Below are positions 11,681 through 22,767 of a stretch of DNA of 64,000 bases, in pieces. The stretch comes from Rhodocollybia butyracea (Eukaryota; Basidiomycota; Agaricomycetes; Agaricales; Omphalotaceae). The stretch's first letter is position 1. Every line of letters begins with the position of its first letter. Position numbers and translations under genes: made by a program. The stretch covers positions 48,163-112,162 of the forward strand of contig JADNRY010000201.1 in assembly GCA_015501585.1 (NCBI GenBank), in the 5' to 3' direction. Below the pieces are notes generated by a model. It made no database searches. It worked only from the letters and a program-made list of their open reading frames with translations, and had not been told where the DNA came from.

Positions 11681-14600
11681 GAATTCTCAGCAGAGCCAGG
11701 GAAGCAAGTTCCCAGAGAAGTCATCGTGATGCCAGATAGCTTTGATGCCGGTTATAGTAACCAGCGTTTTTCAGAATTTGTGCATCATCTACTAGTTGGG
11801 AGCAAGAAGAGGGGCGGTAATCAAAATCAAGGTGATGATCCACGTAGCCTTCGTCGCTTACTTATTATTTTACTTCAACCTGACCGAACTAGGCTCGGAA
11901 ACTGTGAGACCAAACATCTTACTGTGGTTATCATATCACAACGCTCTTCCCAAGTTTATCGTCTAAGCTTGCCATGCAGACTCTGGACAGTACAGTTGCA
12001 GGAGTTCGGGAAACCCCAAGATCTACATCACCCTCTATAATTAATGTGGCAATGATATGCATCTGTTCCGATTGCAGCGTTGCACATGCCCCGCACATTC
12101 AGAAGGCATCATAATTTCTGGGCCGAATGGGTTGGTTGCACAGCGAGCCTGTATTGTTCAGCTCGAGCGTTCATTCAAACCTTATAGCTGCTCCGGTACG
12201 TTACTCAACAAGATCAAGTGAAGAAGGTCATGGGGAGAGGCTCGAGATGATGAATTCGGTAGATCCCCTTTGTCAACACTGGAATATCGACTGTCAATCC
12301 ATAGCCCAGTATAACCGAAGACTCATTGGTAGACCGAGTTCACGTTCGAGGGAAGTAAAGTCTACCAAACAACAGACCTTGATCAAGACAGAGATAACAA
12401 GAAACTGTATGCAAATTTCCTTCTTACGGGCGCCGGGAGGAAAGAAGTGAGTTACTCGGCATGGTCCCACAGGACAGGTCGACGACGATGATGACTGGAA
12501 AGTTAATAATGGCCTGAATCTGACTTCCGCGGTCCCAGTCATATTTGGACATACGAGTCCAATACCAGTTCTGATGCACATGCAGCACGAACGGACTCTA
12601 ACTGGGAGCGTAGATACGCAGCAGGAAGCATTTAGCATTTAACCGGGACTTAGTTCATGCGTGAAACTCAGCGTTCAAATTTCTATGGCACGGAGAATGT
12701 CATCGGGGGAAAATGAGAGCGTAGAGTTTGAAGATATTCAGGTCGAAGCGATGGAACTTCGCTCCGTTCAACGAGGGGAAAAGCTGTAAGGCTGAACAAT
12801 AACTTGCATCTGCATGGGCGAAGTAGCCGAAAAGTGATCGAAATCGCAACAGAAACAAAGTATGAACGGGTAAGGATGTGGGACTTCGGGCTTCAAGAGG
12901 CTTACATTGGAAATGAGCGATCACAGAGAGAGAGGGGCCACGGCGGACATACTTCAGTAAATTTTGAGGTCGTTAATGCAGTCAAGAATTCTACACCAGA
13001 GAAGACTGTTGAATCGCTCACAAAAGCGGCGAGTCAGAAGGCTGTCCATGTCAATTTTTGGAGCTGGTCGGTGTTAATGCAAGCCAAAGACTTGGAGTCC
13101 GAATTCGCCTATAAGTTTGTCCAGAGTCAAATCTAGACTGAGAATCGAGCGCCGGGCGCCGAGCGTTGATGTTTAATCATGACTGCTGAACAGTGAAGAC
13201 CACAGAAAGGATTGTTTTTTACCAGTTTTTATCACAGCTCTCGGCTGTCGGGAAGCGTGAGGATTAGCGTCTACCTCTGGTACTGCCCTCGACAAGGATT
13301 ATACCGTGCAACTTGAAGAGCAGGGCGCATCGTGAACTTTGCTTCCGCTTAAATGCTGACGTGCTTGAGGTAAGTCGCGTGATGTATATGTCACGCCATG
13401 TTTGTTTCGCTTTCACTTCAAACTTGCACTCCCACCCCATTGCTCAAGTCCACAACTCAAGTATGAGCTCAAGTACTCAAGCTCCAAGCTTTTGTTTCAA
13501 AGGTTCTATCCAAAATCTCTCTTTCATTTCAAGCGATCAAAAGAAAAACTGGCAAGACACAAGTAAATCAAGGACTCGCTTCCTCAAGCCATTGCTCGTG
13601 TTCAAGGTTGACTTCAAAACGCAAGCATCTCGTGGCGGTGTAGTTAGAAGCCTTTCTGAACGGTTCAAGCCCTGAAAATGCCCTTCAACGCACTAAATCA
13701 ACCTCAAGTTCCTTCAAGCGCTCTTCTGCTATATGTAAGTGGTTATGTTTTGGTCTTCAGTTGCTCGTACTGAAGCAGTGTTTTCGTAAGGCGACTGTCC
13801 CTAACGGTGCGTGCTCATTTGTTTCTTTTCGTTCTTGTTTTTTTTTTGGACACGGCATGGTCTTCCAACGCTATGTTTTGGCCAATTTATTTCTCTTATT
13901 CTGGTTTTGTGGGATGCGTTTGGTATAGATACGGTGTGTAACATAGTGTAGCTATTGTCGCATGAATGGCATTGTTTTTAAGCCAACGAAAGCAGGAATA
14001 AGAATGAGAACGGAAGGAGCCGGGAGTGCAGTGTAAAAGATCGGGTGCAAGGGGCGGTACTGAGTGCACTGTATTTATGATCCTGAGTACAAATCTGGCT
14101 AAAACTGAGTACAAAATGTGCCGATTGCACTTCAATACGATCCTATGGATTTTAGACTTAGCCGGAGTTACTTTGTACTGGGGATCAACGGCCCCGGGCG
14201 GACCTCAGGTGAATAGGATGTCCTGCCTGTGTACCATTTCATTCCAAAAAACCCTCAACACTGCAACTACGAAGGCGAATAGCATATCTCACTCAACTTT
14301 CTTCTGATATGTAAGTAACAGCCATCATCCTGAAATAGAAGACGAGGAGCCATATGTCCCTGAATTACTACCATTGGGGGAGCTGGATTCACGAGCTTTA
14401 CAAACACCTGACTTACGGTTAAACAGCAATCTGAGAAATCCTTCCCATGTTTACCAATAGAGGCCAGTTGAAGTGGGATGATATTGCTGCTCTCTGAATG
14501 AAGATCAGAGTAGCTAAGGGCCAACTACTACGAAAGAACTACTATGTTGTATGTTATTTCGCTTTGTTTCGCTCCGCCATTTTACATATGCATGTTACCG

Positions 14601-14968
14601 ATCCTTATCCCTGCGTCTCGTGTGAAGGGATACCCAACAGAACTTACATCTTCTGCAGTGAAAACCTTCTTTTCTTCAATTCTGCTTTGGTGCAATGGTG
14701 GCCTTTAACACGAGTGTAATGCACAGGGCTATGTTTTCTTTCATCAGAAGGGAAAATCAACAAAGCTATTGTATCTATGTATCATCGCATGTTTCCTCAT
14801 GCAACATGGAGTTCCGGTGCAGTCGGTCATGGCAGTGTTCCAAATCGTAGCTGCGGAAGATGGAACAGCTGATATAAAGGGTGTGTACCCTTATGCCGTT
14901 TATAACCCCACCTTCTTTCATTTGCCACTATTGAAGACAGCCCCACCTTCTTTTGTTCACCACTATTC
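11681..14968. other. Long interval without a supported gene
   Basis: Contains open frames of 80-136 codons (for example 12804-13136 and 13313-13675 on plus) with no family signature. The stretch 13,430-13,735 is biased toward repeats of CAAG/CTCAAG, which inflates open reading. One copy of a short interspersed motif sits at 12,430-12,470 (separate entry). Confidence 0.35.
12430..12470 (+). repeat. Short interspersed motif, copy 1
   Basis: Contains the core TTACTCGGCATGGTCC preceded by an AGGAAAGAAGTG-like purine run. The same core occurs at 51.6 kb in this orientation and at 40.27 and 62.68 kb in the opposite orientation. This copy diverges after the core. Confidence 0.5.
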
Positions 14969-16643
14969 ATGACAGCCCCTCCAATATCCTTCTATCCGCC
15001 CAATTCTCAGTACGGTCTAATCTTTACATTTCTCGTTGGCACCCCTATTTACCTTTTCTACAGATTTTTTCCCGATGCAAACAACTTCGGCATAACAGGA
15101 CCAACGATCTTCAATAATATCAACACTGCTCCTTTCCAGCCAATAAACCTAACGCCAGCAGCTACATACTCTCATTCCAGATCGCAACCTCGCACAAATC
15201 GTACATCGTCACGTTGGGCCGAAAGCGAGGTGTATGCGCGACATATGCTGCTGAGAGCGAATGGATACCCCTTATGGAGGCCGAAATTAAACAACTCGAG
15301 CCTTCCATTACTTCACAGACAAGAGGGAGTCCGTATTGGGGATATCGGAATCATCACTGATACGGGGGGTTTGATTACCTTTTCAACATATGCCACGATG
15401 CAAGCCATCCATTAAATGAAGGACGGGTTCCCGAAGGCTTCAAACCATTACAGGAGTTTGATTCTGCGAACACCGATGCTCAGGATCTGGAACCTGGCTA
15501 TTGGATCCCCAGCCATCCCAGTAGTGTTCATCTCGCTGGTGTTATACCACATTCGTCCCAGAATCCTCATATTGTGTATGCCCATTTTTACTCCTCAGAG
15601 CTCAGCAGTATATTGACGGCATCAAACTTCCAGAGGAGTACCCGAGGCCGAGGTTGGTGCAGGGTTATCTTTTGTGTCCAGTGCTAGCAAAGGCGCTTTA
15701 CTCGTCCTACCCGAGGGTGGACAAAAAGTCGATCATATGCAACGTAAGAAGTTTGAAAAGCATGCTGCAGAGCATGCGCATTCATGGTACAATCATGCTA
15801 TCAATACCATGGCGCGGGAAGCACACAACAGCTCTCTTTATCTTGTCACAGGCTATGATAAAACACGAGCATGGGGAGTTTCGGCTTTTGAAGATGCCGA
15901 GGAAGGGAGTGTTTCAATGGACTTCGTTCCGAAGAGGAGCAGAAGAGGCAGGCTGCCAGAATATTGGTTTCCAAGATGCAACTCCGCAGTGTCCTCTAGT
16001 GGCACTGATGATGAGTATGGTAATCAATCTGGATGCGTTTTCTTACGGGGTTTCAAGATCGCTGTTCGAGAGTCGTTATTATTCCGAACCAGCTCAGAGG
16101 TAACTTACACTTCTGACCTTAATGTTGATAAGTTACTGCCAACTCAAACGGCCACATGGTTATCGATGCCCTGGCAGCTGTGGTCCAATCCTCTCCGTCC
16201 CAATCTAATCATGGAGCATGGACTCTCAGCGAATGATATACCTCCATCCAAACATGTAGTATGTCCGGTATTTCCTATATTATCCTCACTGACTTTTGAC
16301 TGCTACAAAAGATATACCATCCTTCGGATGTGATCAACCATTGGTTATTAGATAACGTGAGCATTAATAGATCATCCAATATTTTCTTTTCATTTTGAAT
16401 GTCCTTAAGAGCAGCCAACTTGATGTTGCAATCACTCACGATGATGATTGGGCCTCTGTAATTCACAGTGTAAGTGGCTCGTCCCTTTAGTTTGAAGAAT
16501 ATCTCGTGATACTCTTACAGGATGATCAGGATATGCCTCAAGATGACGAACTAATTCGTCGTATGAACAGCTTCCATGTCCAAACTTTGGAGTCCGGTGG
16601 TGCGCACAGTGACTCAGATGTGGTGAATCTTTCTTTAATTTAG
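14969..16643 (+). pseudogene. Agaricomycete hypothetical protein (CVFLRGFKIAVR type), frameshifted
   Basis: Exon 1 (14969-15009) joins in frame to exon 2 at 15064, giving a conserved-looking start FFPDANNFGITG. Exon 2 contains EGVRIGDIGIITD, ALLVLPEGG, SSLYLVTGYDKTRAWGV and CVFLRGFKIAVR, motifs I associate with a large family of uncharacterised Agaricomycete proteins. The last three exons are clean: 16312-16356 (IYHPSDVINHWLLDN), 16410-16469 (DVAITHDDDWASVI) and 16521-16643 (MPQDDELIRR, stop TAG). Exon 2 is broken at least three times, near 15,371, 15,610 and 15,640. Each break behaves as the loss of one base, the first in a TTT run. Role unknown; no signal peptide or catalytic motif is seen. 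The companion gene begins 32 bp downstream. Confidence 0.6.
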
Positions 16644-16675
16644 TGCCTTAAGACATCAGATATGGGCGCTTTTCT

Positions 16676-18013
16676 ATGCATCCACGACCTGTCCTAGGTC
16701 TAACCAACCCAGTTTTTGATCTACATCCACCCCCATTCCAACCCACATCTCCGACATCAACCTCACAGGGCCCTGTCTTCAGCAATGCACAACCAACATC
16801 TTCGGCATCGACTACACAGGACCCCGTCTTCAATATCGAACCTCCATCCCAGTCAACCTCACCAGCCACACGACACTTTGTCCTCAACATAGAGGAACTT
16901 GCATCAACCACACATTTTGGTTTAGAATCGGACGAAAATGCAGCCCCCCCAACTGCCCTTTATTCGTCGAGATATCAGTATGTCTAATCTTTACATCTTC
17001 TATTGGGAACGCTCTTTACTTTTTTTGGCAGAGATTCCTCCGAGGCGACAGAATTTGGAACTACAGACCAACGAGCTTTTGATGAAACTAGCGCCTTGCC
17101 TTCTCAACGAACAAATCGGTCTCCCGCAGCTGCGCCCTTGGATGTCCTCAGCGAGAGCATTGATTCTTTTAGTAGGCGGATACTAGTAACCCCTGGTAGA
17201 TTCCGCAATACAAGTTGTAAGCATTCTTTTCAAGAACGAAAGTTTTCGACAGTTATAACTCTGTTGTAGATCACGGTCCGTGGAAATGCTTTGTTGTAGA
17301 TCGAGATCCGTGGAATGGACAGATAGGACTGGCATGGAGGGTGAGCTTCTGTCCTTATACACTCTTGTCAAGTCCGCTCATCCTCAAATCTACCTGTATC
17401 AGCAAAAGTGTTCGAGCCCTATCCGTGCTCTGGGCACCACGGTAAATGATATGATGCTCATTAGCCGAAAGAAACTGACGCGGATGACCGCTTTCCAGGG
17501 ATGAGACGTCCACAAATATTGGTCTTGATATCTCCATATACGCAAGCGAGATTCAACGATGTATCATCCATGGACCCAGTTCATACTCGACCCATTTACG
17601 AGCCTGTATTTTTGACACTCGTAAAGGGACGGCACTACAGGGACATGTTTCGAGAAACAGCCAGAGTCTTGAGCCCATTTTTATTGGAAGAACGGAGTCC
17701 ATTACATATGGCAACTCTGGGAGCTCCTGCTGAAGATGAACGTCTCAGTGTTCATTTCAGACTGCATCGAATCGATCAAGACCGCATCAATCCTGGAGCA
17801 TTTCAGGTTACTATTTCGCCCCATAACCATTATCAGCAACATACGACTTACATGATGACACTCGAGAGTTCCAACAGAAGCACAAGAGCATCAAGTTCTC
17901 TAGAGAACTTGCTCCTATCGACCCAGACAGAGGTCGAGGACATGTACAATCAGATAACGCACGAAACATATGGAATTCAGAGACCAATTTTGATTTGTAT
18001 TATAATTTCTTGA
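16676..18013 (+). CDS. Intact five-exon gene of unknown function, companion of the preceding gene
   Basis: Exons 16676-16977, 17032-17216, 17270-17340, 17403-17441 and 17465-18013 splice in frame to about 381 aa. Every intron is GT-AG and 38-61 nt, except the 23-nt fourth, which is unusually short and could be wrong. The N-terminal 100 residues are Pro/Ser/Thr-rich with a repeated DPVFNIEPP/GPVFSNAQP-like unit and are probably disordered. Exons 3 and 4 carry a Trp-rich patch (YHGPWKCFVVDRDPWNGQIG). The C-terminal exon is a compact charged domain (KGRHYRDMFRETARVLSPFL, EERSPLHMATLGAPAEDERL). Intron 1 resembles intron 1 of the preceding gene (both contain TCTAATCTTTACAT), so the two genes may share ancestry. 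The stop codon lies inside a 37-nt palindrome. No named domain recognised. Confidence 0.6.
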
Positions 18014-18040
18014 AGCTTCAATTTGAAGCTTCAAGAAATT
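18004..18040. repeat. Perfect 37-nt inverted repeat over a stop codon
   Basis: Arms of 18 nt (AATTTCTTGAAGCTTCAA) are separated by one T and match exactly as reverse complements. The stop TGA of the upstream gene (18011-18013) lies in the left arm, so the transcript would fold into a hairpin at the end of the coding region. Confidence 0.9.
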
Positions 18041-20544
18041 GTGTAGAATACACTCAATGGATGTCGAGGTTTTTTCTGTTTGCGACCTTTATCTCTGATC
18101 TCACTTTATTTACGCACCTAAGTACTAATTGGGCACAGGATGATTCTACCTGATGGAAGCACAAGTTCCCAATCAAAAACAAACCCGCCCAATGACAAGG
18201 GGTCTCGCCAAGGTCTCGCCCTAGAGAACGGATTGTAAGCTGAGGCAAATGAGTTGGAGATAGTCGGAGATAACAATTAGTCGACTACCCCTACTCGTCT
18301 TCAGCATCACCGGTATGATAGCAAGGGCTGATTCCTATGTACCAGAATCCAGACCTTCCTGTTCATCAGGAGGCATTTTGGAAGTAATACATCTTGCACC
18401 GAGTGTGTTTAATAGTCCTCTTCATCATCCCCTAACGATGATGCGTGCTTTTCCCTCGCAGAGTCACGTAAAACCCATCCTTAGTCGAATCTTTCTTCCT
18501 TCGATTCCGTTCCGTCTCTCGAATGTTGAGCCGAACACCGTATCGAGCTATAGCTGCACATCTGAATGAGAACTGAATGAGAGAACGTTTGACAACTATA
18601 GATTCATAGAAGCACAAACTTTGATAAGTTCAGGCGAAGCCTGCAACCCTGGAAATTCTTTGGTAAAATAGACTCAAAAAGGTCCGCCATCTTGAATACT
18701 CATCCTTCAATAACGATTCGTCCACTCGAGATCACAATTTCTGTGTGCTCTGCATAATCATAATGGACCCAGTCTCCGCCCATATCATTCACACCCATCT
18801 TCTCACTCGAGCGATGAGATTTATAGCTCCGAAATGCGAAGTAAGCAGAGTTGAACGCAAAGAGAATCTTTCACTACGGACCGAATATCCGTGACAGACA
18901 AGAATACCACCGCTGCAGGAGAGGTGAAGGGACATTTCAGCGTCTGCATTTTCTCCATCCTCCCATCTCCAAGTCTCCTCCTCTCTCCTTCCGAGTCCAA
19001 ATCTAAATGCTTTAAGGCTCTCCGAGCTACAAACTTGCTAATAGGAGCCATTACTCGTCCTTCTCGACATTGCCATTGAAAATATTCTGTCAAGACGATA
19101 GGTCTGAAGCTCAGAAATCGGGAACCAGGATGAGAGGGGATAAGAAGACCGGCGGGAACACGGTCGTTCGAATTCGCGTAGATTCACAGTTTGCCGAGCT
19201 GTCGGTCGTGGCGAATGAACGAGTAGAACAAGAGGACGACACCCGTCCACTCCAATCCGAAGCTGAGAAAAGCTCTCCGAACTCGATCTAAGTCTCGCTG
19301 AACGACGACTAACTGAAAAAGGACTCGTATATAGCCAAGGCGACCCCATGAAGCCATCGAAGCAGTTTTCACAAGAGGAGTGATGTTGAATCGATGACGG
19401 ATATCGACAAGGAAACTCATGAAACGGGGTACGATACAGGAGATTCATGTGAGTACTGGAAGAAGGAAGGAAGAGTTTATACACGGCATGGTCAAAGTGT
19501 TGAACACCGAAGGGAAAGAGTAGACGTGTCGATGAGCCCGAGGTCTTGTATCTGATTGTGGCTTTGGCTCCCCTGGTCTCATCTCGCCACAGCCCATCTG
19601 AGTCTCCGTTTCCGAATACGATGCATTCCCAGATACGGCATACCAGGATGCCTAGGTCAGCAAATATGCTCTATTGCAAGCTGTACAAACGTGGGGTTTG
19701 TCGCCTACCAGACGTGATCATGGCGATGAGCGAATGATACGTGGATTTGAAACGCAAAGGATATGATATCACATTGTATGGTGTGAAAGAAGAGAGTAGC
19801 CTGATGCGAGTATATGATATCCTAGATTGTCATTTGATCTTTTCCGCATTTTCGTTTACGCCCTCGCTATTTTAGTCTGCGTTCGAGTCGCGCCAAACAC
19901 GACTGTATGAACACCGTTGTTTTGCCTCAGACGTATCCGAATTTGCACGAGGTCATCTGAGGAAGACCGATATGCAGCACAAAACAGGAATTGTATCCAT
20001 ATCGGGCACTTGCGCCGCCGTACGCGTGCATATCGCCGGAACCAGTGCACTAGACTAACATATTCGCCAAAAGCAAGGGCAGATGTAGCATAGATGATAG
20101 GATTTTGGAAATGAGTAGCCTGGAAGTCAGATCTTCAGATTTTCATAGCCCAGAGGAAACTCGAAAACAGAAGCACGTACCTGCTGTGGCCAGGGGCGTC
20201 AGCCTCTCATCCACTCCATGTATTTTGACGACTTTCCAGAACAGAAATAATTACCAGTCAGAGCCTGAAGAGACTCACCGGGACCAGGTGTAGATAACAT
20301 AATACACGCAGCACAGTACTCGAGGGAGGGTACAATCGTCGATGTAAAGTAAAGGAATTTTTCGGTGTACCTTGTTTTAGGTAATTTGTCACACCGAAAC
20401 GTGATACGAGCGCTTAGTGGAAAGCGCTCTTTCCGCTCGTCTTTATTCGCATCCGTACACGACTCGGAGTCCATTGACATTCTCTACGAAACCTCTACAC
20501 CTCTAATCTCTTAATCCAGCTCCAGGATTTGCCTCCTCATAAAA
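18041..20544. other. Interval with only weak ORFs
   Basis: A minus-strand open frame at 18821-19093 has protein-like composition (REGRVMAPISKFVARRALKH), and frames at 19038-19484 overlap it, but I found no family signature or reliable exon joins. The right end is the presumed promoter of the zinc-finger gene. Confidence 0.3.
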
Positions 20545-21030
20545 ATGCCTAGACCTCGGCGTCCTCAAACGCTTATCCCAGTACAATGGAGCTCGACGGG
20601 TACAGGTGGCGTTATCAATATCGGCGAGGGCAGCTGCCATATTGTTTGCGTAGATGAGATAGATGGCTCAGTAACGCGTTGCGGGGCACCATATTCCACT
20701 TTGCATGAGCTCGTCCGACATCTCGGTTCTTTCCATACGAGGTCACGTCGTTGCGAATGGCAAGGATGCCACTCACCTGGATCCGACTCTTTCAGCCGCG
20801 CAGAAGATCTGGTCAACCATATCGTACGCACACACGCGCTATTTCGGATTAGATGTGTTCAGTGTGGGGTTTTGTTCGTCAACAAGGACTGGGCGGTCCA
20901 CCATTTGTGGACACCGTACACACCTGACAGAGATACGAGCATTTCGAGACGAAGTGATGCAATAGTTGGCGAGGAAAGTTACTGTGAATATTGGCGGAGA
21001 ACAGTTGAACCGTGGATAGAGGAGACATGA
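20545..21030 (+). CDS. C2H2 zinc-finger protein
   Basis: A single open frame of 161 codons with start context aaaATGcc. Three Cys/His clusters are visible: Cys-x8-Cys...H-x5-H around residues 34-65, a GLI-like CEWQGC...H-x4-H around 72-98, and a degenerate third, CVQCG...H-H, around 103-118. The spacing fits C2H2 zinc fingers, in which two Cys and two His bind one Zn and the helix contacts DNA. The basic start (MPRPRRPQ) fits nuclear entry, and the C terminus is acidic and Trp-rich. It is probably a DNA-binding regulator, but the target is not inferable. The frame is intact, unlike many neighbours; a spliced C-terminal extension cannot be excluded. Confidence 0.6.
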   Translation: MPRPRRPQTLIPVQWSSTGTGGVINIGEGSCHIVCVDEIDGSVTRCGAPYSTLHELVRHLGSFHTRSRRCEWQGCHSPGSDSFSRAEDLVNHIVRTHALFRIRCVQCGVLFVNKDWAVHHLWTPYTPDRDTSISRRSDAIVGEESYCEYWRRTVEPWIEET

Positions 21031-22767
21031 TTGTTACCTTCAATACATGCCTTGAAAATCTCCCGAGTTGACGGGAAGACAGTGTTCCGATATGAACTTT
21101 TATCCCATTGATAAGAAGGTAAGAACCAATCCTAAATTCTTCTACCGTTCCATAAGATTGATGTCTATGTATCCTCAGTCTCTTGTATCGAACTATCGCA
21201 TGCATTGGTAACAATCCGCCATCTCGCACGCTGGTATATCCAAGACGAGCTAGATCATGATGCGCTATGGAACCAGGTGAAATTGATGTATCTCTTCCCG
21301 ATGGCGGGTATCAATCATATTTTTGGCCTGCCTAGTAGTAGGACTTGGTCGGTACAACTCAAAGCCGTACAACGGAGGCTCAAGCTCCCGCCCAATGGCT
21401 GTTAACGCCTCGAACATCGGTACCATTTGATTTACTGTGACAGCGTCCCTGTTCTAGAGTCCTCAAACCCGTGCCTGCCGCACTGGCAAAATTTGACATT
21501 CCAAGTAGTTCCACTTTCGTCGGTCGGAGGTTATTCCTTCCTATCTCATAGAATCTCGCGGAGAAAGGTACAGGAGGGTACAGGAGTATATCACGTTTGT
21601 CCCTATCTTGAGGTCGTGTGATAGGCAACACCTCGCATCGCTCTTAGGATCGTCATACTTTGCTTTAAACTCCCGAGAGACAAGGAGGATTTGAAGTCCT
21701 CCGGCTCAAGTGCTCGAACTGGACTCAAGCGGGTGCTGTTTGCATAGGTCCTCGGATGAAGGCCGATTCTGATAATTAAACATATAAGCAGGCGGAAGCT
21801 GTGTTTTTGATCTTGTTTTCCATAGCCGCAACAAATCGCTGTTCAGTCTAGACATTAGCTTGACAACCACAGCGGCTTTCCATCGGGCCCATTGCGCCTC
21901 AGAGTCTTCGCTTTCGCGTTTTTTTGGTGCTTGGCTTTGGGCTGCGCTGGATTGACCAGCCAAGACGTTCGACCCCGGGTCTGTAGGCGGATAACGGTTA
22001 GCGCAATATTATCTTGGTTCAATTTCCGAGCACCCGATTTTAGTCGTAAGTGGGGGAACAACGTCAAGCGTACCGCACATGGTGATGTGCGCAGTACCCG
22101 CCCCAATATACTATGCGTCAATGTCATTCCATACCAATAATGGTTAACCTTGACATGTTCAGAATCCGGAGCCCACTCGAGGAAATACCTGCGTTCCTAT
22201 TTGATGTACCGATTTTTCTTGCGCTTATTCCATGTTTTACAAAATAAAAATAGTTAAGCTGTAGGGTCCCGTTTACCCTAGGGCAGTACAGGAACTTATG
22301 GTCATAATTATAGCAGTATCTAGGGCTACATACGCTGAAGCGGCGATCTGATATTGCGGCCTTGTTTTGATTTTTTTTTTGAGTGCCTCGGTTAGCTTTA
22401 GATCTGCTTCGAGGATCGCTTTGCATTGGGGTTGTTGTTTACTTGGCGGTATGCAACGCATCGTATCCGCACCGTATATATTTCTGGTGATACATCGAGG
22501 GGATATGCGCGGGGAAGGCGCTGCAGCTGTACCTTACTCTAACTTCAAACCCCTGACCCCGACATCGGATCCATCTGAATCTAGTATGAGCTGGGAGCTT
22601 CGACTTTTAGGAAGCAATTGTACGGACCATGGGAGGTGTTTCTACAGCACATAATCATGATTGGGCGAGCTCGAGACAATTGATATGCGCACATATTTAA
22701 GCGCACCTGAAGTACTACGAGCTGACAGTTCCCAAACATCCCCTACTTATATCCAGTTTACACCACC
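21031..22767. other. Interval with possible minus-strand exons
   Basis: Minus-strand open frames at 21706-21963 (SEAQWARWKAAVVVKLMSRL) and 22273-22461 (CKAILEADLKLTEALKKKIK) look protein-like and could be exons of one small gene. I could not join them with confidence. The right end is the promoter of the P450 gene. Confidence 0.3.

Noticed and set aside
13430..13735. CAAG-rich stretch as a minisatellite or gene
   Set aside because: Units are irregularly spaced and not tandem; best seen as compositional bias that keeps a frame open.
19038..19484. 148-codon minus-strand ORF
   Set aside because: Ser/Arg-rich composition typical of an antisense or chance frame; no splice context or family motif.
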